DNA from: Limiplasma sp045538465
GTDB lineage: Bacteria > Bacillota > Clostridia > Christensenellales > Aristaeellaceae
Assembly (NCBI GenBank): GCA_045538465.1
Contig: JAZSRK010000017.1
Location: 21,036-85,035, forward strand
DNA: 64,000 bases
Direction of reading: 5' to 3'
Shown: one piece after another, positions 1-7,616 of the stretch
Position numbering within the stretch: the stretch's first letter is position 1
Layout: each line of letters starts with the position of its first letter
Position numbers and translations under genes: made by a program
Notes under the pieces: generated by a model
Seen by the model: only the letters and a program-made list of their open reading frames with translations
The model's database searches: none
Told to the model about the DNA's origin: nothing

Positions 1-2
1 AC

Positions 3-848
3 GCCGCCGATACCGGCGCCACGGTGTATGTGTATCGCTTCCCCAATCTGGTGGGTAAGTGGGTACGCCCCAATTACAACTCCGCCGTGGGCACCTTCTG
101 CCACAACATCGCCAATGATCTGCCCATTACAGTAAACGATCCTGCTGTAGAGCTGGAAATGCTGTTTATCGACGATCTGATCGAAGAGATGTACGATGCC
201 ATGGAGGGCAGACCTCACCGCTGCGATTACCCAGAAGCAGGTACTGCGGTAAACGGGGTCACCTACGATGGGCTCACCCCCTGCTGGGCAGCAAACGGAA
301 GATACTGCGCTGCACCCGTTACCCACAAAGCAACGCTGGGTCGTATCGTGGAGCTGCTCCACACCTTCCGCGACCAGCCCAAGAGCTTGGTGATGCCCGC
401 CATCCCCAACGGTTCCTTCGAAAAGAAACTGTATAGCATGTATCTATCCTACCTGCCCAAGGAAAAAGTCGCTTTTGATTTGAAAATGAACTGCGACGAC
501 CGCGGCAGCTTTACCGAACTTTTAAAAACAGCCGATCATGGTCAGTTTTCCGTCAATATTTCCAAGCCTGGCATCACCAAGGGGCAGCACTGGCATAACA
601 GCAAGTGGGAGTTCTTTATGGTAGTTTCCGGGCAGGGGCTCATCCAGCAGCGTCGCATCGGCTCCGATGATGTGCTCAACTTCCGTGTTAGTGGCGAGCG
701 CATTCAGGCTGTTCATATGCTGCCGGGATACACTCATAACATCATCAATCTCAGCGAGACGGAAAACTTGGTGACCGTTATGTGGGCAAATGAAAACTTC
801 GCTCCCGCCCACCCAGATACTTTCTTTGAGCCTGTAGAAAATGCGTGA
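3..848 (+). CDS. capF: CapF-type UDP-sugar reductase, 5'-truncated by the window edge
   Basis: C-terminal 282 residues of a bifunctional enzyme of UDP-N-acetyl-L-fucosamine synthesis (CapE-CapF-CapG route). The reading frame is open from base 3, so the start lies outside the window. The first part is the end of an extended SDR/epimerase fold (R-x-PN-L-x-GKW-x-RPNYNS near the start). The second part, from about base 490, is a cupin with the histidines of G-Q-H-W-H-N-S and a later H-M-L-P-G-Y-T-H stretch. In the family the cupin converts the CapE product and the SDR domain reduces it with NADPH. The next gene is the CapG-type epimerase, 12 bases downstream, which fits this assignment. Known from family: the reaction. 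Inferred: that this strain makes FucNAc-containing capsule or wall glycan. Confidence 0.88.
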   Translation, partial: AADTGATVYVYRFPNLVGKWVRPNYNSAVGTFCHNIANDLPITVNDPAVELEMLFIDDLIEEMYDAMEGRPHRCDYPEAGTAVNGVTYDGLTPCWAANGRYCAAPVTHKATLGRIVELLHTFRDQPKSLVMPAIPNGSFEKKLYSMYLSYLPKEKVAFDLKMNCDDRGSFTELLKTADHGQFSVNISKPGITKGQHWHNSKWEFFMVVSGQGLIQQRRIGSDDVLNFRVSGERIQAVHMLPGYTHNIINLSETENLVTVMWANENFAPAHPDTFFEPVENA

Positions 849-860
849 GGTGACACTCTC

Positions 861-2027
861 ATGGCTTCTTTCCAGAACAATGGTAAGCTAAAACTGCTCA
901 TTATTGTCGGCACCAGACCGGAAATTATCCGTCTGGCAGCGGTCATCAAGAAGTGCAGAAAATACTTCGACACCATTCTTGCCCATACCGGTCAGAACTA
1001 CGATTATAATCTTAACGGCGTGTTTTTTCACGACTTGGAACTGGCTGACCCGGATGTATATCTCAATGCGGTGGGCGATAACCTTGGGCAGACCATGGGC
1101 AATATCATTGCCAAGTCTTACGAGCTGATGGTGGAGCTTCAGCCCGATGCGGTGCTGGTGTTGGGCGATACCAACTCCTGCCTGTCTGTGATCGGCGCCA
1201 AGCGCCTGCATATTCCCATTTTTCATATGGAAGCAGGCAACCGCTGCAAAGACGAATGCCTGCCGGAGGAGACCAATCGGCGCATTGTGGATATTATTTC
1301 CGATGTTAATCTGGCTTATTCGGAGCACGCCCGCCGCTATCTGGCCGATTGCGGTCTGCCTAAGGAGCGCACCTATGTGACTGGTTCGCCCATGGCAGAG
1401 GTATTGCATATGAACCTTGCCAAGATCGAAGCATCCGACATCCACAGCCGTCTTGGTCTGGAAAAGGGAAAGTATATACTGCTCTCCGCCCATCGTGAAG
1501 AAAACATCGATACGGAAAGCAACTTCCTCAGCCTGTTCACGGCTATCAACCGCATGGCAGAGAAGTATGATATGCCCATTCTCTATTCCTGCCACCCCAG
1601 AAGCCGCAAGCGGCTGGAGGCGACTGGTTTCCAACTGGATGCCCGGGTGATCCAGCATGAACCGCTGGGTTTCCACGATTATAACTGCTTGCAGATGAAT
1701 GCCTTCTGCGTAGTGTCGGATAGCGGCACTTTGCCGGAGGAAAGCAGCTTTTTTACCTCCGTGGGACATCCTTTCCCGGGTGTGTGCATCCGCACCTCTA
1801 CCGAGCGCCCAGAAGCGCTGGATAAAGCTTGCTTTATTCTTTCCGGCATCGATACCAAGGGGCTTTTGCAGGCGGTGGATACGGCAGTGGAAATGGTACG
1901 AAACGAAAAGGATGGGGGAGCCCTTCCCGTACCGGACTATGTGGATGAAAACGTATCCGATAAAGTGGTCAAGATCATCCAGAGCTATGTTGGCGTAGTG
2001 AACAAGATGGTCTGGAGAAAGTACTGA
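861..2027 (+). CDS. capG: UDP-N-acetylglucosamine 2-epimerase family (CapG/WecB-like)
   Basis: Non-hydrolysing UDP-HexNAc 2-epimerase of 388 residues, the normal length of the family. The nucleotide-binding start G-T-R-P-E is at residues 17-21, followed by H-T-G-Q-N-Y-D, the acidic site H-M-E-A-G-N-R near residue 120, the E-E-T-N-R-R stretch, and S-A-H-R-E-E-N near 208. Its position directly after capF argues that it performs the last step to UDP-L-FucNAc (CapG) rather than making UDP-ManNAc (WecB/MnaA), but sequence alone does not settle this. It is probably co-transcribed with capF. No good terminator follows; a hairpin and then the glmS-type ribozyme come next. Confidence 0.9.
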   Translation: MASFQNNGKLKLLIIVGTRPEIIRLAAVIKKCRKYFDTILAHTGQNYDYNLNGVFFHDLELADPDVYLNAVGDNLGQTMGNIIAKSYELMVELQPDAVLVLGDTNSCLSVIGAKRLHIPIFHMEAGNRCKDECLPEETNRRIVDIISDVNLAYSEHARRYLADCGLPKERTYVTGSPMAEVLHMNLAKIEASDIHSRLGLEKGKYILLSAHREENIDTESNFLSLFTAINRMAEKYDMPILYSCHPRSRKRLEATGFQLDARVIQHEPLGFHDYNCLQMNAFCVVSDSGTLPEESSFFTSVGHPFPGVCIRTSTERPEALDKACFILSGIDTKGLLQAVDTAVEMVRNEKDGGALPVPDYVDENVSDKVVKIIQSYVGVVNKMVWRKY

Positions 2028-2397
2028 TCGATCAGCTTTGATTCGCCTCATGGCGATTCGAATAGGTAAATGGCACCTCTGGCGCAGGAGGCATGGCGGA
2101 GGTGCTATAGCGCCAGGCCCTTCGGGGTGACGAGGTTGACAGTTTATCGAAAAACTCGGCGGATGCTGTCACGGCGTGCAGTAGGGAAATCCTGCGTACC
2201 AAGCTTCTTTATGGCTTGGCAGGCAAACAGACCCGTACTGTATGGTGCGTCGTCAGAGAGAAAGCAAAAAGCGGAATCAACACCGTAACAGAGATTCTCT
2301 CACCACCGGAATGGTTTATTTCGGGGTATACAGGGAAACCTTTTCCCTGGCAGATCCCCAAGAAAAACAAAAATAGATAGTAAGGAGAATAACGCAG
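2028..2397 (+). promoter_or_regulatory. 5' leader of the nagB operon (gene-free stretch)
   Basis: This 370-base gap holds three structured elements and no protein gene. First, a hairpin at 2073-2105 (GCACCTC paired with GAGGTGC, plus an inner CGC/GCG) ends four bases before the ribozyme cleavage site. Second, the glmS-type ribozyme occupies about 2109-2300. Third, a long hairpin lies at 2323-2359 (GGGG, CAGGGAAA, loop of three, TTTCCCTG, CCCC), followed by A-rich sequence rather than a U-tract, so it is not a terminator. The nagB ribosome site AAGGAG sits 10 bases before its ATG. I see no convincing sigma-A promoter here, so transcription may enter from the capsule genes or from a promoter inside capG. 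Confidence 0.7.
2109..2300 (+). ncRNA. glmS ribozyme: glmS-type self-cleaving ribozyme upstream of nagB
   Basis: The conserved core is visible in order: cleavage context A-GCGCC at 2109-2114 (cut expected between A2109 and G2110), a short P2-type hairpin with a TTCG loop, TGACGAGG, GTTTATCGA, TCGGCGG-TG, the complementary CTGTCACGG, then downstream P3/P4-like helices (GCAG...CTGC, and CCAAGC/GCTTGG at about 2199-2219) and a GGCAAACAGACCCG-type joining segment. In the known family, glucosamine-6-phosphate acts as coenzyme for cleavage, and the downstream mRNA is then degraded by RNase J. The next gene is nagB, not glmS, which is unusual. The far 3' boundary is approximate. Confidence 0.92.
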
Positions 2398-3189
2398 ATG
2401 AGAGTAGTTATTCAGGACAATTACGAAAAAATGTGCCTTTGGGCAGCCGGTTACATTGCAAACAAGATCAAGAACCATAAGGAAGACCGTCCCTTCATTC
2501 TGGGTCTGCCCACCGGTTCTTCTCCCATTGGCGTGTACAAGGAACTGGCCCGCATGAATCAGGCTGGCGAACTTTCCTTTGCCAACGTGGTCACCTTCAA
2601 CATGGATGAATATCTGGGCCTGCCCCACGAGCATGACCAGAGCTATTGGTACTTCATGCACGAGAATTTCTTTGATCATCTGGTGGATATGAAGCCCGAG
2701 AACATCAACATTCTCAACGGCATGACCGACGATCCCGAAGGCGAGTGCGCCCGCTACGAAGAGAAGATCGCTTCCTATGGCGGCATCGACCTGTTTATGG
2801 GCGGCATCGGCGTGGATGGCCACATTGCTTTCAACGAGCCCTTCACCAGCCTCACCTCCCGCACCGGCGTGCGCAACCTGACCTCCGATACCCGCATCGT
2901 CAATTCCCGCTTCTTTGGCAACGATCCCGAGAAGGTGCCCTCTCAGGCCCTGTCCGTGGGTGTTGGCACGGTGACCGATTCCAAGGAAGTGCTCATTCTC
3001 ATTAACGGCCACAACAAGGCTCGTGCACTGGCTGCCACTGTGGAAGGCGCTGTCAGCTCCAAGTGGACCTGCTCCGCTCTGCAGAACCACAACGGCGCTA
3101 TCATCGCTTGCGACGAAGCTGCCTGCGGCGAGTTGCTGGTGGATACCTACAAGTATTTCTTGGATATTGAGAGAGGGGAACGACTGTAA
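2398..3189 (+). CDS. nagB: Glucosamine-6-phosphate deaminase/isomerase
   Basis: 263 residues, the length of the longer (E. coli-like) NagB group. It catalyses the reversible reaction GlcN6P + H2O = Fru6P + NH3. Catalytic features visible: L-P-T-G-S-S-P near residue 38, F-N-M-D-E-Y near 67-72 (proton-transfer Asp), and G-G-I-G-V-D-G-H-I-A-F-N-E-P near 135-148 (Asp, His, Glu of the active site). The gene lies behind a glmS-type ribozyme and before a beta-helix transferase and glmM, overlapping the next gene by one base (TAATG). A ribozyme that shuts expression when GlcN6P is high would oppose a catabolic role. I therefore infer the amination (synthetic) direction, in place of GlmS; family membership itself is clear. 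Confidence 0.93.
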   Translation: MRVVIQDNYEKMCLWAAGYIANKIKNHKEDRPFILGLPTGSSPIGVYKELARMNQAGELSFANVVTFNMDEYLGLPHEHDQSYWYFMHENFFDHLVDMKPENINILNGMTDDPEGECARYEEKIASYGGIDLFMGGIGVDGHIAFNEPFTSLTSRTGVRNLTSDTRIVNSRFFGNDPEKVPSQALSVGVGTVTDSKEVLILINGHNKARALAATVEGAVSSKWTCSALQNHNGAIIACDEAACGELLVDTYKYFLDIERGERL

Positions 3190-3851
3190 TGTATACGATC
3201 GCAGATCTGTACGATTTGGAGCATACCCTTGCAGCAGAGTACCTTCGTCAGTTTACCTATCCTTGGGAGGCTCTCAAGGGCATCAAGGACATGATCGTTC
3301 AGCTGGGCGAGAACCTTGGCGATGAGTACGAGGAAGTTTCCAAGCAGGTTTGGGTGCATAAGACCGCCGAGGTGGCTCCCACCGCTTATCTGGGCGCTCC
3401 CTGCATTATCGGCCCCAAGACCGAAGTACGCCATTGCGCTTTCATCCGTGGTGCTGCGCTGGTGGGTGCCGATTGCGTCGTGGGCAACTCTGTTGAGCTG
3501 AAAAACGTCATCCTGTTCGACCATGTGCAGACTCCCCACTACAACTATGTGGGCGACTCCATTCTGGGCTATTACAGCCACATGGGCGCCGGCAGCATTA
3601 CCAGCAACGTCAAGTCCGATAAGCAGCTGGTAGTTGTCCGTGATGGCACGGAAAAGATGGAGACTGGTCTTAAGAAGTTTGGCGCTATGCTGGGTGATTA
3701 TGTAGAAGTTGGCTGCAATGCCGTGTGCAACCCCGGCACGGTGGTGGGTCGCAACTCCAACGTCTATCCTACCTCCTGTGTAAGAGGCGTTGTGCCCGCA
3801 AACTCCATTTGGAAGAACAATGGCGAAGTGATTCACAAGGAGGAAAAGTAA
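3189..3851 (+). CDS. Left-handed beta-helix transferase, GlmU C-domain-like
   Basis: 220 residues with hexapeptide-repeat (left-handed beta-helix) character across roughly residues 55-210. It resembles the acetyltransferase half of GlmU: T-P-H-Y-N-Y-V-G-D corresponds to the GlmU catalytic-His region, followed by G-A-G-S-I-T-S-N, the counterpart of G-A-G-T-I-T-A-N. No nucleotidyltransferase domain is present, although such proteins are often labelled UDP-GlcNAc pyrophosphorylase. Lying between nagB and glmM, it probably acetylates glucosamine-1-phosphate; a separate uridylyltransferase would then be needed elsewhere. The start overlaps the nagB stop by one base and the stop is two bases from the glmM ATG, indicating translational coupling. 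The exact acyl acceptor is inferred. Confidence 0.72.
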   Translation: MYTIADLYDLEHTLAAEYLRQFTYPWEALKGIKDMIVQLGENLGDEYEEVSKQVWVHKTAEVAPTAYLGAPCIIGPKTEVRHCAFIRGAALVGADCVVGNSVELKNVILFDHVQTPHYNYVGDSILGYYSHMGAGSITSNVKSDKQLVVVRDGTEKMETGLKKFGAMLGDYVEVGCNAVCNPGTVVGRNSNVYPTSCVRGVVPANSIWKNNGEVIHKEEK

Positions 3852-3852
3852 C

Positions 3853-5202
3853 ATGGGTAAGTATTTCGGAACGGACGGTTTCCGTGGCGAAGCCAATAAG
3901 GATCTGTCGTTTGAACATGCAGTAAAGATCGGTCGATTCCTTGGTTGGTACTATGGTGCCAAGCAGGGCAAGAAGGCCAAGATCGTCATCGGTAAGGACA
4001 CCCGGCGCAGCTCTTATATGTTTGAGTACGCCCTGTGCACTGGTCTGATGGCTTCCGGCGCAGATGCTTACATCATGCACGTGACCACCACACCTTCCGT
4101 GGCCTATATTACCCGTGTGGATGATTTCGACTGCGGCATCATGATCTCCGCTTCCCACAACCCCTACTACGATAACGGCATCAAGCTGCTCAACGGCAAT
4201 GGTGAGAAGATGGACGAAGACACCATTTTGCTGGTAGAAGACTACATCGACGGCAAGGTGGAAGTGCCCATTGCGGAGCGTAACGATATCGGCCGCACGG
4301 TGGACTATGCCTCCGGCCGCAACCGTTACATCGGCTACCTGATCTCCATGTCCAAGTACAGCTTCAAGGGCGTGAAGGTGGGTCTGGACGTGGCCAACGG
4401 CGCTGCTTGGCAGATCGCCAAGGGCGTGTTTGAAGCACTGGGTGCCAAGACCTACGTGATGAACGATGCTCCCGACGGCTACAACATCAATACCGATTGC
4501 GGCAGCACCCACATCAAGCATTTGCAGAAATTCGTGGTGGATAATCAGCTGGACGTGGGCTTTGCCTATGATGGCGATGCCGACCGTTGTCTGTGCGTGG
4601 ATGAGTAGGGCAACGAGATCACCGGCGACCACATCCTCTACATCTACGGTTTGTACATGAAGGAGCGCGGCAAGCTGCTCAACAACAAGGTGGTTACCAC
4701 CATCATGTCCAACTTCGGCCTGTACAAGGCACTGGATAAGGTGGGCATCGACTACGAAAAGACCGCTGTGGGCGACAAGTATGTGTACGAGAACATGGTT
4801 GCCAACGGCCACCGCATCGGCGGCGAGCAGTCTGGTCACATCATTTTTTCCAAGTACGCCACCACCGGCGACGGCATCCTGACCAGTCTGAAAATGATGG
4901 AAGTGCTGCTGGCTAAGGAAAAGCCCATGAGCGAACTGGCTGCTCCTGTGGTGTTCTATCCTCAGGTGCTCAAGAATGTGCGTGTCAACAGCAAGCCCGA
5001 GGCTCAGAACGACCCCGATGTGCAGGCGGCCGTAAAGAAGGTTGCCGACGAGCTGGGCGATTCTGGCCGCATTCTGGTGCGTGAAAGCGGCACCGAGCCC
5101 GTCATCCGTGTGATGGTGGAAGCGGAAAGCGACGAGATCTGCAAGAAGTATGTGGATTCCGTTATCGATGTCATTCGCGCCAAGGGTCATATCGTTGGCT
5201 GA
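3853..5202 (+). pseudogene. glmM: Phosphoglucosamine mutase interrupted by one in-frame TAG
   Basis: Full-length alpha-D-phosphohexomutase frame (449 sense codons), intact except for TAG at 4606-4608 (codon 252). Before the stop: K-Y-F-G-T-D-G-F-R-G at the start, the phosphoserine loop S-A-S-H-N-P near residue 100, and metal loop D-G-D-A-D-R near 241-246. After it, in the same frame: G-N-E-I-T-G-D, G-G-E-Q-S-G-H, and the phosphate-binding R-E-S-G-T-E-P near 411. The stop replaces a variable residue in the D-E-x-G-N segment, and one base change from CAG, AAG or GAG would create it. GlmM is normally essential, so a sequencing error, a recent mutation, suppression, or a second copy should be considered. 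An ATG at 4651 could restart the C-terminal part but would lack the active site. Confidence 0.88.
4606..4608 (+). other. In-frame amber codon inside glmM
   Basis: TAG directly after D-G-D-A-D-R-C-L-C-V-D-E, with the same frame reading on as a normal GlmM. TAG is a rare terminal stop in this window: I found it ending only two of about 55 genes (the remA-like gene at 18055 and the YkvI-like gene at 44093). Confidence 0.95.
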
Positions 5203-5342
5203 TCGGTATTAACCAAAAAACAAACTCTGGTGCACATCAACAGGGATGGAAAGGAATATTTATCCCTTGCGTTGCATTGCGCAACAGTAGGGGCTGTCTA
5301 AAAACAAGAAGATATTACCAATTCATCGTGAAAAACTGTCAA

Positions 5343-5387
5343 AAAAGGCATGGAACGTTGCCGGATGTGCAACATTCCATGCCTTTT
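5343..5387. terminator. Strong, probably bidirectional terminator after glmM
   Basis: A 19-bp inverted repeat (AAAAGGCATGGAACGTTGC and its complement, one mismatch) with a 7-base loop. An A-tract leads in on the left and TTTT closes the right arm. It ends the nagB operon and could also stop opposing transcription. Confidence 0.85.
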
Positions 5388-5438
5388 CATTTCTTCAAAA
5401 TAGTCATTACGTTTTTCAAGTATGCAACGACCAAGGAT

Positions 5439-5612
5439 ATGTTTGAAAAGTTAAAACCAGCAATAGCACTATTGGATAAGTACAACAGGCCATACGACAT
5501 TGTTTATACAAATTTTGTCGGTACGATCGTCTATGAAGATGAGTGGCAAGTAGCGGTTAATGTTAAAGATGGTAAGATGGATCGATGGTTGTTGAAGGTA
5601 GTATATATTTAA
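5439..5612 (+). CDS. Possible small hypothetical protein or gene remnant
   Basis: A 57-residue frame with a plausible amphipathic start (M-F-E-K-L-K-P-A-I) and a W/V/I-rich end. No good ribosome site precedes its ATG. The same open frame extends upstream through the terminator hairpin, which argues against a longer gene. The AT-rich codon use matches the neighbouring DUF1801 gene more than the window average. It could be the tail of a decayed gene brought in with that patch. I do not recognise a family. Confidence 0.25.
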   Translation: MFEKLKPAIALLDKYNRPYDIVYTNFVGTIVYEDEWQVAVNVKDGKMDRWLLKVVYI

Positions 5613-5786
5613 AGATAGAAAGTGTTATAAAGCCATTTGGAATTGACATTTTTGCAGAAAAATGAAAAAAGCGCCATCCTGTTTGGATGCTCGTTTGTTT
5701 ATGTAGTCCTCAAACGCAATGCACAGGAACGGTGCGTATCATTGCGCCCTCCTGTGATCTGTGGCTGCTCGATAAATTGGAATTTT

Positions 5787-6116
5787 TCAGCCTAATGTTT
5801 CGACAAATATCTTCCTCAACACATCAGCAGGAATATCTTGTTTTAAGAAAATTTGCAACATTCCTTTAGGCGTTACTTTATAGCCTGATAACATTTCCGT
5901 ATTTGCCAACACAGCCTTCGCTTCAATATTAATATGGTCTTTGAAAGGAATAAGCCTTACAAAAGATTCCCCAACATAATAGGTTGGGAGTTTAGCCCAC
6001 ATTGTTTCTTGTGGTTCAGATGAAACACTATCAAAAATTAGTTTTCTTAAAGTATTGTACATTTCGATAATGTTATTTGGATATTTATCTATATATTCTT
6101 TTACCTGCTCATTCAT
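5787..6116 (-). CDS. DUF1801 (YdhG-like) small protein
   Basis: 109 residues, typical of the DUF1801/YdhG family. It starts M-N-E-Q-V-K-E-Y-I with the usual 'Y-x-x-K-Y-P' opening, and carries the family core M-W-A-K-L-P-T-Y-Y and I-P-F-K-D-H-I-N-I-E. Members are small cytoplasmic proteins related to an iron-chaperone fold; the biochemical role is not established. A GAGG ribosome site lies about 9 bases before the ATG, and a good minus-strand promoter lies at 6152-6180. Its AT-rich codons contrast with the neighbouring genes, suggesting acquisition by transfer (inference). Confidence 0.7.
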   Translation of the reverse strand: MNEQVKEYIDKYPNNIIEMYNTLRKLIFDSVSSEPQETMWAKLPTYYVGESFVRLIPFKDHINIEAKAVLANTEMLSGYKVTPKGMLQIFLKQDIPADVLRKIFVETLG

Positions 6117-6151
6117 TTGAATACCTCGTCAAATTCAAGTTTATCGCTTTC

Positions 6152-6180
6152 ATTCTATCACACAGTACAAGAAACCGCAA
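6152..6180 (-). promoter_or_regulatory. Promoter of the DUF1801 gene
   Basis: On the minus strand, TTGCGG (complement of 6175-6180), a 17-base spacer and TAGAAT (complement of 6152-6157), about 35 bases upstream of the start codon. Confidence 0.65.
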
Positions 6181-6201
6181 GCCAACAAAGGCTAGCGGTT
6201 T
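6172..6201 (-). terminator. Terminator hairpin of the MFS transporter gene
   Basis: AAACCGC/GCGGTTT plus inner AGCC/GGCT. It lies 80 bases past the transporter stop and overlaps the -35 of the DUF1801 promoter. Confidence 0.6.
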
Positions 6202-6280
6202 CGTTATTTGCGCGATGTGAAGTGAAGGATAACTCCATCCTTGTCACCACCCCTTCTGATGCAAGGCGCTTTTTCGTTGC

Positions 6281-7492
6281 TTATTCCGAGAGCTCCTTTG
6301 TGGTTTCAGAAACCTTTTTAGCGGCCATGCGGCGCATTGCCAACAGAGCGATAATGAGAACGATGGGGAAGATGCAGCCAAGCAGCAGACCGGCTTGCAG
6401 ATCATCGCCAGCACGCTGGGAAACGAAGCCTACCAATCCGGGACCAAAAGCACCGCCGAAATCACCAGCCATGGCGAGCAGTGCAAACATGGCGGTACCG
6501 CCCAAGGGGAGATGGCGGGAGGTGATGCTGATGGTACCGGGCCACATAATAGCGACCGAGAAGCCGCACACCACACAGCCGATCAGTCCCACAACCGGGT
6601 TTTGGGATAGGCTTGCCAGCAAATAGCACACAAGGCATAGCACGCCGGAACCCAACATGAATTTTGTCAGATCCACCCGGTCGCCGAATTTGCCATAGAA
6701 TACACGGCAAATGCCCATGGTAACGCCAAACAGACAAGGGCCAGCCAGATCGCCCATGGTTTTGGAAAGCCGCAGACCGCTTTCTGCAAAAGCGGATGCC
6801 CACTGTGCCATGGCCAGTTCCGAAGCACCGGCGCATACCATCAACACAATGGCAAGCCAGAAAAGAGGAGTGGTAAACAGTTTGCCGATGGACATTCCCT
6901 TGCCTTCCTCTACCAGCCGCTCAATGGGGCAGGTGGCAAAGTTGTAAATGTTGTACAGCGGCACCGCTGCCCAGATGCAGGCAAGGATCTGCCAGTGCTC
7001 GATGCCAAAGGCGGCAAAGAACAGTGTGGAAAGCAAAATAACGCCAACGCTGCCCCAGCAGTAAAAAGAGTGCAGAAGGCTCATCACGCGTTCCTTGTGG
7101 TCAAAAGGACAGGCTTCCACAATGGGGCTGGCCAATACTTCGATCAGGCCGCTGCCGATGGCATAGAAGAAAACGCTGATGATGATGCCCACAAAGGGAG
7201 CAGCAAACAAGCCGGGCAGGAAGGCCAGCCCGATCAGCCCAGCACCGCAGGCGATCTGAGAGATCACGATGGCTTTGCGATAGCCGATCGCATCCACATA
7301 CTTGGCACAGATCAGATCCACCACCAACTGGGTGAGGAAAAATACAGTGGGGATCAAAGCCAACTGTCCAAGGGAAATGCCGTACGTGGTGTGAAACATC
7401 AAAAATAGCAGAGGGGCGAAATTGGCTGTGATGGCTTGTGTAATAAAGCCTAAATAGCAAGCACGCAGTGTTTTACCGTAGTTCTTTTGCAT
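6281..7492 (-). CDS. Major facilitator superfamily transporter
   Basis: 403 residues with about 12 hydrophobic segments, the usual MFS size and pattern. It shows a glycine-rich first half and a loop between halves near residue 195-205 (P-I-E-R-L-V-E-E-G-K-G). The overall look is of the sugar/fucose-permease-like MFS group, but I cannot name the substrate. I chose the ATG at 7492 (M-Q-K-N-Y-G-K-T) rather than the one 72 bases upstream, because a GGAAGGG site lies the right distance before it and the longer version would run into the region of the divergent AraC-type gene. That neighbour is the likely regulator. Confidence 0.85.
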   Translation of the reverse strand: MQKNYGKTLRACYLGFITQAITANFAPLLFLMFHTTYGISLGQLALIPTVFFLTQLVVDLICAKYVDAIGYRKAIVISQIACGAGLIGLAFLPGLFAAPFVGIIISVFFYAIGSGLIEVLASPIVEACPFDHKERVMSLLHSFYCWGSVGVILLSTLFFAAFGIEHWQILACIWAAVPLYNIYNFATCPIERLVEEGKGMSIGKLFTTPLFWLAIVLMVCAGASELAMAQWASAFAESGLRLSKTMGDLAGPCLFGVTMGICRVFYGKFGDRVDLTKFMLGSGVLCLVCYLLASLSQNPVVGLIGCVVCGFSVAIMWPGTISITSRHLPLGGTAMFALLAMAGDFGGAFGPGLVGFVSQRAGDDLQAGLLLGCIFPIVLIIALLAMRRMAAKKVSETTKELSE

Positions 7493-7556
7493 AATGCGAC
7501 CGACCCTTCCGTTGAAGATGATGATGAAATTATATCCCATAATGCTCCATTGGTCA

Positions 7557-7586
7557 TTGGACAAAATTGGTTTTTCATGCTACAAT
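7557..7586 (+). promoter_or_regulatory. Promoter of the AraC-type gene
   Basis: TTGGAC (7557-7562), 18-base spacer, TACAAT (7581-7586), 30 bases before the chosen ATG. It sits in the 124-base divergent region shared with the MFS transporter. Confidence 0.6.
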
Positions 7587-7616
7587 ATCGCAAAAGCAAC
7601 AAAAGCAGGTGGCATT

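Larger units (their letters stand above)
5203..5786. other. AT-rich gap between glmM and a DUF1801 gene
   Basis: 584 bases without a convincing gene. It contains the terminator at 5343-5387, a weak small ORF (5439-5612), and a hairpin near 5723-5757 (CACAGGA/TCCTGTG with an inner GGTGCG/TGCGCC stem) that lies just past the end of the minus-strand DUF1801 gene and may terminate it. Base composition is clearly more AT-rich than the operon to the left. Confidence 0.5.

Noticed and set aside
2070..2288. A 72-codon + frame between capG and nagB
   Set aside because: It coincides with the glmS-type ribozyme, which explains the sequence conservation; no ribosome site.
4606..4608. Pyrrolysine or selenocysteine decoding in glmM
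   Set aside because: The codon is TAG, so selenocysteine is excluded. The position is a variable residue in GlmM, and pyrrolysine is known only from a few special enzymes such as methylamine methyltransferases.
5277..5438. N-terminal half of a 111-codon frame after glmM
   Set aside because: It runs through the strong terminator hairpin at 5343-5387, so it is not a plausible protein start.
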